From DASRRB01 sp036732755 (GTDB lineage: Bacteria > Planctomycetota > B15-G4 > SIAN01), in the NCBI GenBank assembly GCA_036732755.1, contig DAINBU010000168.1, forward strand, positions 1 through 9,408: 9,408 nucleotides of DNA. The letters run 5' to 3'. The notes under the pieces were generated by a model. The model had not been told where the DNA came from and made no database searches. It saw nothing but the letters and a program-made list of their open reading frames with translations. The number at the start of each line of letters is the position of its first letter. The stretch's first letter is position 1. The position numbers and the translations under genes were made by a program. Of the stretch, positions 7,378-9,408 are shown in pieces.

Positions 7378-8520
7378 TCAATTGAGGACCCGTGCGTAGA
7401 TCACCACGTCGCCGTGTGCAGGCACCTCGATCGTCCGCGCGCTCTGGATCGCGACGCGTCCCGTGCTCGGGACGATCTGGATCTCGTGCGCGCCTGGAGA
7501 CAGGGTCCCGCGGAACAGTTGCACTTCGCAGGGAAGCGTCGTCCAGTGCCGGGTGTCGGCCTCGGCGCGCACGAAGATCGACGAGAGCAGGAGCGCGATG
7601 CCGGTGATGATGGCCGCCGTCTCGCCCCGACCCTTGAACTCGTCCGCCATGACCAGGGTGGTGATCCCGGCCGCCTGGGCGGCCGACTTGTAGATCGCCT
7701 TGCCCTTCAGGATGCGGTCGAAGACGCGGCCGCCGCGCGTCGTCGCCTGGAAGAAGACGTCGCCGCCCGCGTGCTCGACCTCGCCGAGCTTCGTCCCGTC
7801 GGCGACGACGTCGATGCGGGCCGGCCGCTCGGGGTGTTCGACGAAGCGGATCTCCTCCCCGTGCGCGCCGGTCGCGACCTTGGTCGGTCCGCGTCCCACG
7901 TCGACGATCACGACGAGGTTGCCCTTCTTCTCCGGGTGGAAGATCGGCGCGTCGGGCACGAGGTCGTGCGCTTTCGTGAGGTCCTCCGCGAAGGTCGCCG
8001 CGTCGCCGAGGCGCCCGCTCGCGAAGCCTTCGAGGAAGTAGGCCGGTGCGAAGTCGCACTGGTACTGCTCGCCCTGGTTGCTCGAGTCGAAGAAGATCGA
8101 GTTCTTGAAGCCGGCGCGCGCGTTGTCGTCGACCCCGCGCAGCAGCTCGACGACGCCGAGGTAGTAGCCGTTCATCGACTTCTCGTAGGGCTCGCCGCGC
8201 CAGATCTTCGAGGCCTCCTGCCCGACGATCGCGCCGACCTCGTCGGACGACGAGCCGCCGAGCGCCTCCATGATCTGGTTGGCCTCGACGAAGTCGCGGT
8301 AGGCGGCGTCGAAGTTCCCGGCCTCGATCTCGAGGACCCCTCGCTCGTTGAGGTAGAGCGCGCGCCCTTCCGGGTCGGCCTCGAGCAGCTCGGCGAGGCG
8401 GCGCGACGCCTCCTCCGGCCGGCCGCGGTAGTACGCCTCGCCGACGGCGTGCGTGTCGTAGGCGGAGCACGCGCACGCGACCAGCGGCAGGACCGCGAGC
8501 GCGAGCTTCCGACGAGCCAT
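7378..8520 (-). CDS. COG3014-type TPR-like lipoprotein
   Basis: The protein has 380 aa from ATG 8520. The frame is open much further upstream, but only this start gives a signal peptide (R3-R4-K5, hydrophobic 6-15) with a lipobox: L-V-A-C (C16), or C18 as an alternative. Residues 25-180 are helical and TPR-like (A-Y-Y-R-G-R-P-E-E-A, Y-L-N-E-R-G-V-L-E-I-E-A-G-N-F, and a second pair near 115-180). Then come V-V-I-V-D-V-G-R-G-P-T-K (203-214), a beta-rich part, a hydrophobic stretch at 301-318, A-D-T-R-H-W-T-T-L-P (321-330) and a C-terminal beta domain. The G-x-x-P-x-K strand and the D-x-R-x-W-x-x-L-P segment are features I associate with COG3014, a family of unknown function found beside LpoB and YcfL genes. 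No Shine-Dalgarno is visible in the 23 bases after the lpoB-like stop. An outer-membrane scaffold or assembly role is inference. Confidence 0.88.
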   Translation of the reverse strand: MARRKLALAVLPLVACACSAYDTHAVGEAYYRGRPEEASRRLAELLEADPEGRALYLNERGVLEIEAGNFDAAYRDFVEANQIMEALGGSSSDEVGAIVGQEASKIWRGEPYEKSMNGYYLGVVELLRGVDDNARAGFKNSIFFDSSNQGEQYQCDFAPAYFLEGFASGRLGDAATFAEDLTKAHDLVPDAPIFHPEKKGNLVVIVDVGRGPTKVATGAHGEEIRFVEHPERPARIDVVADGTKLGEVEHAGGDVFFQATTRGGRVFDRILKGKAIYKSAAQAAGITTLVMADEFKGRGETAAIITGIALLLSSIFVRAEADTRHWTTLPCEVQLFRGTLSPGAHEIQIVPSTGRVAIQSARTIEVPAHGDVVIYARVLN

Positions 8521-8543
8521 GACCGGAGGGTGCTGCGGCGCGA

Positions 8544-9146
8544 TCAGCGGTAGATCACGCCGCTCGAGCCGATCTTCTTCCAGTCGTACCCGCGCTCGAA
8601 GATGAGGGCGCCGGTCTCGGCGTCGACGACGCGGAACGTCGCGAGCGTGTAGTCCGAGACGGCCTCGCCGTCCTGCTTGCTGATGCTCTGCAGCGTGCCG
8701 GTCAGGAAGTACTGCGTCCCGAGCGGCGCGGCGGCGAGATCGGGCTTGCCCGACGCGTCGGTCGGCACGCTGACGGCGCCGGAGCGCTTGCGCTCGCGCT
8801 CGTCGAGGACCGCCTTCATGTCCTCGCGCGCGATGAACATGATCCGGCCCTCGGCCGACTCCATCAGCTTCGCGCGCATCGACGTGACGAAGATCGAGGA
8901 GTCGATCTGGAAGCGCGTACGGTTGTCGGGCGTCTGGATCACGACGACCGGGGTCCCCTTCTCGAACAGGGTCCGGTTGCTGAGCAGCGCGCGGCAGATC
9001 TGGTCGGCCGTCGTCCGCACGTCCGCGGCGTCGATCCCCGTCCCGCCGACGTCGTCGTCCTGGTCGGGGTCGATGCGACGGGTCGGCGTGCCGCACGCCG
9101 ACGTCCCCAGGACCACGATCGCCAACGTCCATTGCACCAGCTTCAT
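8544..9146 (-). CDS. lpoB: LpoB-like penicillin-binding protein activator lipoprotein
   Basis: The protein has 200 aa from ATG 9146, with GGAG at 9154-9157 and 7-base spacing. The signal peptide ends T-S-A-C (lipid Cys18). The tether at 19-41 is short and acidic. The folded part, about 42-200, follows LpoB order: helix, strand V-V-V-I, N-R-T-R-F-Q-I-D-S-S-I-F (75-86), an M-R-A-K-L helix, M-F-I-A-R, a long charged helix (108-121), then L-G-T-Q-Y-F-L-T-G-T-L (142-152) and the final strands F-R-V-V-D-A-E-T-G-A-L-I-F-E ending K-K-I-G. E. coli LpoB is an outer-membrane lipoprotein that reaches through the periplasm and stimulates PBP1b. Here the family membership is well supported but the partner is not in view. 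First visible gene of a four-gene lipoprotein operon. The linker is much shorter than the long disordered one of the E. coli protein. Confidence 0.91.
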   Translation of the reverse strand: MKLVQWTLAIVVLGTSACGTPTRRIDPDQDDDVGGTGIDAADVRTTADQICRALLSNRTLFEKGTPVVVIQTPDNRTRFQIDSSIFVTSMRAKLMESAEGRIMFIAREDMKAVLDERERKRSGAVSVPTDASGKPDLAAAPLGTQYFLTGTLQSISKQDGEAVSDYTLATFRVVDAETGALIFERGYDWKKIGSSGVIYR

Positions 9147-9339
9147 CGAGGATCTCCATTCCGCCCGGGTCCGCCGCCGGCGCGCCGGGCTCGCGCGCGT
9201 CCGCCGTCCGGGAAGGAGCTCGGCCGGGGGGCCTCGCGAAGGACGGGCGAGAGTTCACCATCGTGCAGGCGGCGCCGGCCTCGCGCAACTGCGCGGCGCG
9301 CGGAGTGCGCCGCGCGGCGACGCTGGTTGGACGAAAAGA
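9147..9339 (-). promoter_or_regulatory. Non-coding leader upstream of the lipoprotein operon
   Basis: About 190 bases separate the terminator-like hairpin from the lpoB-like start, with no convincing gene. As all downstream genes are closely spaced or overlapping, the operon promoter should lie here or inside the hairpin region. I cannot point to a strong sigma-70 type promoter; the best weak pair (TTGCGC at 9288-9283 and CACGAT at 9265-9260, 17-base spacing, minus strand) matches consensus poorly. The ribosome site GGAG sits at 9154-9157. Confidence 0.4.
9291..9315. repeat. GC-rich inverted repeat in the operon leader
   Basis: GCGCGGCGC (9291-9299) and GCGCCGCGC (9307-9315) form a perfect 9-bp stem with a 7-base loop. 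No T-run follows on either strand, so it is not a standard intrinsic terminator. It lies in the leader of the lipoprotein operon and could be leader-RNA structure, or simply a product of extreme G+C content. Confidence 0.55.
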
Positions 9340-9369
9340 CGGGGGGCGGCGCTTTCGCGCCGCCCCCCG
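9328..9369 (-). terminator. Intrinsic terminator hairpin with GAAA loop, minus-strand
   Basis: A perfect 13-bp stem (9340-9352 with 9357-9369) encloses a 4-base loop. Read on the minus strand the loop is GAAA, a stable GNRA tetraloop, and the stem is followed by GTCTTTTCGTCC, a short U-rich tail. On the plus strand the loop is TTTC and no T-run follows, so the minus orientation is favoured. It would end transcription of a gene whose 3' end lies at or beyond the right edge of the window. Confidence 0.72.
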
Positions 9370-9408
9370 CAAAGTATCCGATCACACCTGCTCGCACGCG
9401 TCCCCGCG
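9370..9408. other. Right-edge stretch with no visible gene
   Basis: These 39 bases contain no supportable gene. They are probably the 3' flank of a minus-strand gene outside the window. Confidence 0.4.

Noticed and set aside
7075..8553. A 492-codon plus-strand open frame opposite the lipoprotein genes
   Set aside because: It covers three genes that have signal peptides, ribosome sites and family motifs on the other strand, and its own translation shows nothing.
9260..9288. A promoter-like pair TTGCGC and CACGAT with 17-base spacing on the minus strand
   Set aside because: Each box matches the sigma-70 consensus at only about half its positions, which is expected by chance in sequence of this length.
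8521..9372. Upstream extension of the COG3014-type gene to a 664-residue protein
   Set aside because: The extension overlaps the lpoB-like gene in another frame and would bury the lipoprotein signal peptide; ATG 8520 is the sensible start.
9143..9397. An 84-codon minus-strand frame across the terminator and leader
   Set aside because: It runs through the hairpin, has no ribosome site and no motif, and ends overlapping the lpoB-like start only by chance of frame.

Overview
The window is very G+C-rich by eye and is coding almost throughout. It holds two convergent gene groups separated by a short palindromic repeat. Four consecutive genes encode short lipoproteins with lipobox-type signal peptides, and one of them resembles LpoB, the outer-membrane activator of a penicillin-binding protein. 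This points to a bacterium with an outer membrane and peptidoglycan. Large membrane-anchored sulfatase-like hydrolases in tandem, together with this base composition, would fit a high-GC planctomycete or a myxobacterium/deltaproteobacterium-like lineage. I cannot settle the phylum from the sequence.

Bases 1-6353 (+ strand) carry three tandem paralogues of the sulfatase/alkaline-phosphatase superfamily. The first is cut by the window edge, and the second (883 aa) and third (926 aa) are complete. The genes overlap by 4 bases (ATGA at 925-928, GTGA at 3573-3576), so they look like one translationally coupled operon. The two complete proteins share an architecture: an N-terminal membrane anchor or signal peptide, about 400 residues of probably beta-rich sequence with two matching blocks, then the hydrolase domain. 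In both, the position of the formylglycine cysteine of true sulfatases is threonine (T-L-P-A/T-H), so the 'sulfatase' label should not be read as proven sulfatase chemistry.

Bases 6354-6459 hold three perfect tandem 27-bp units, each containing an 8-bp perfect inverted repeat, at the convergent junction.

Bases 9146-6460 (- strand) form a compact operon of four predicted lipoproteins: an LpoB-like protein, a COG3014-type TPR-like protein, a YcfL (DUF1425) protein, and a small proline-rich glycine-zipper protein. The last two overlap by ATGA. Association of LpoB, YcfL and COG3014 genes is known from Gammaproteobacteria. Finding it here, with an extra glycine-zipper lipoprotein, suggests a conserved outer-membrane lipoprotein module linked to cell-wall synthesis. 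At 9340-9369 a 13-bp hairpin with a GAAA loop and a short U-rich tail looks like an intrinsic terminator for a minus-strand gene beyond the right edge, so the lipoprotein operon probably has its own promoter in the roughly 190 bases between.
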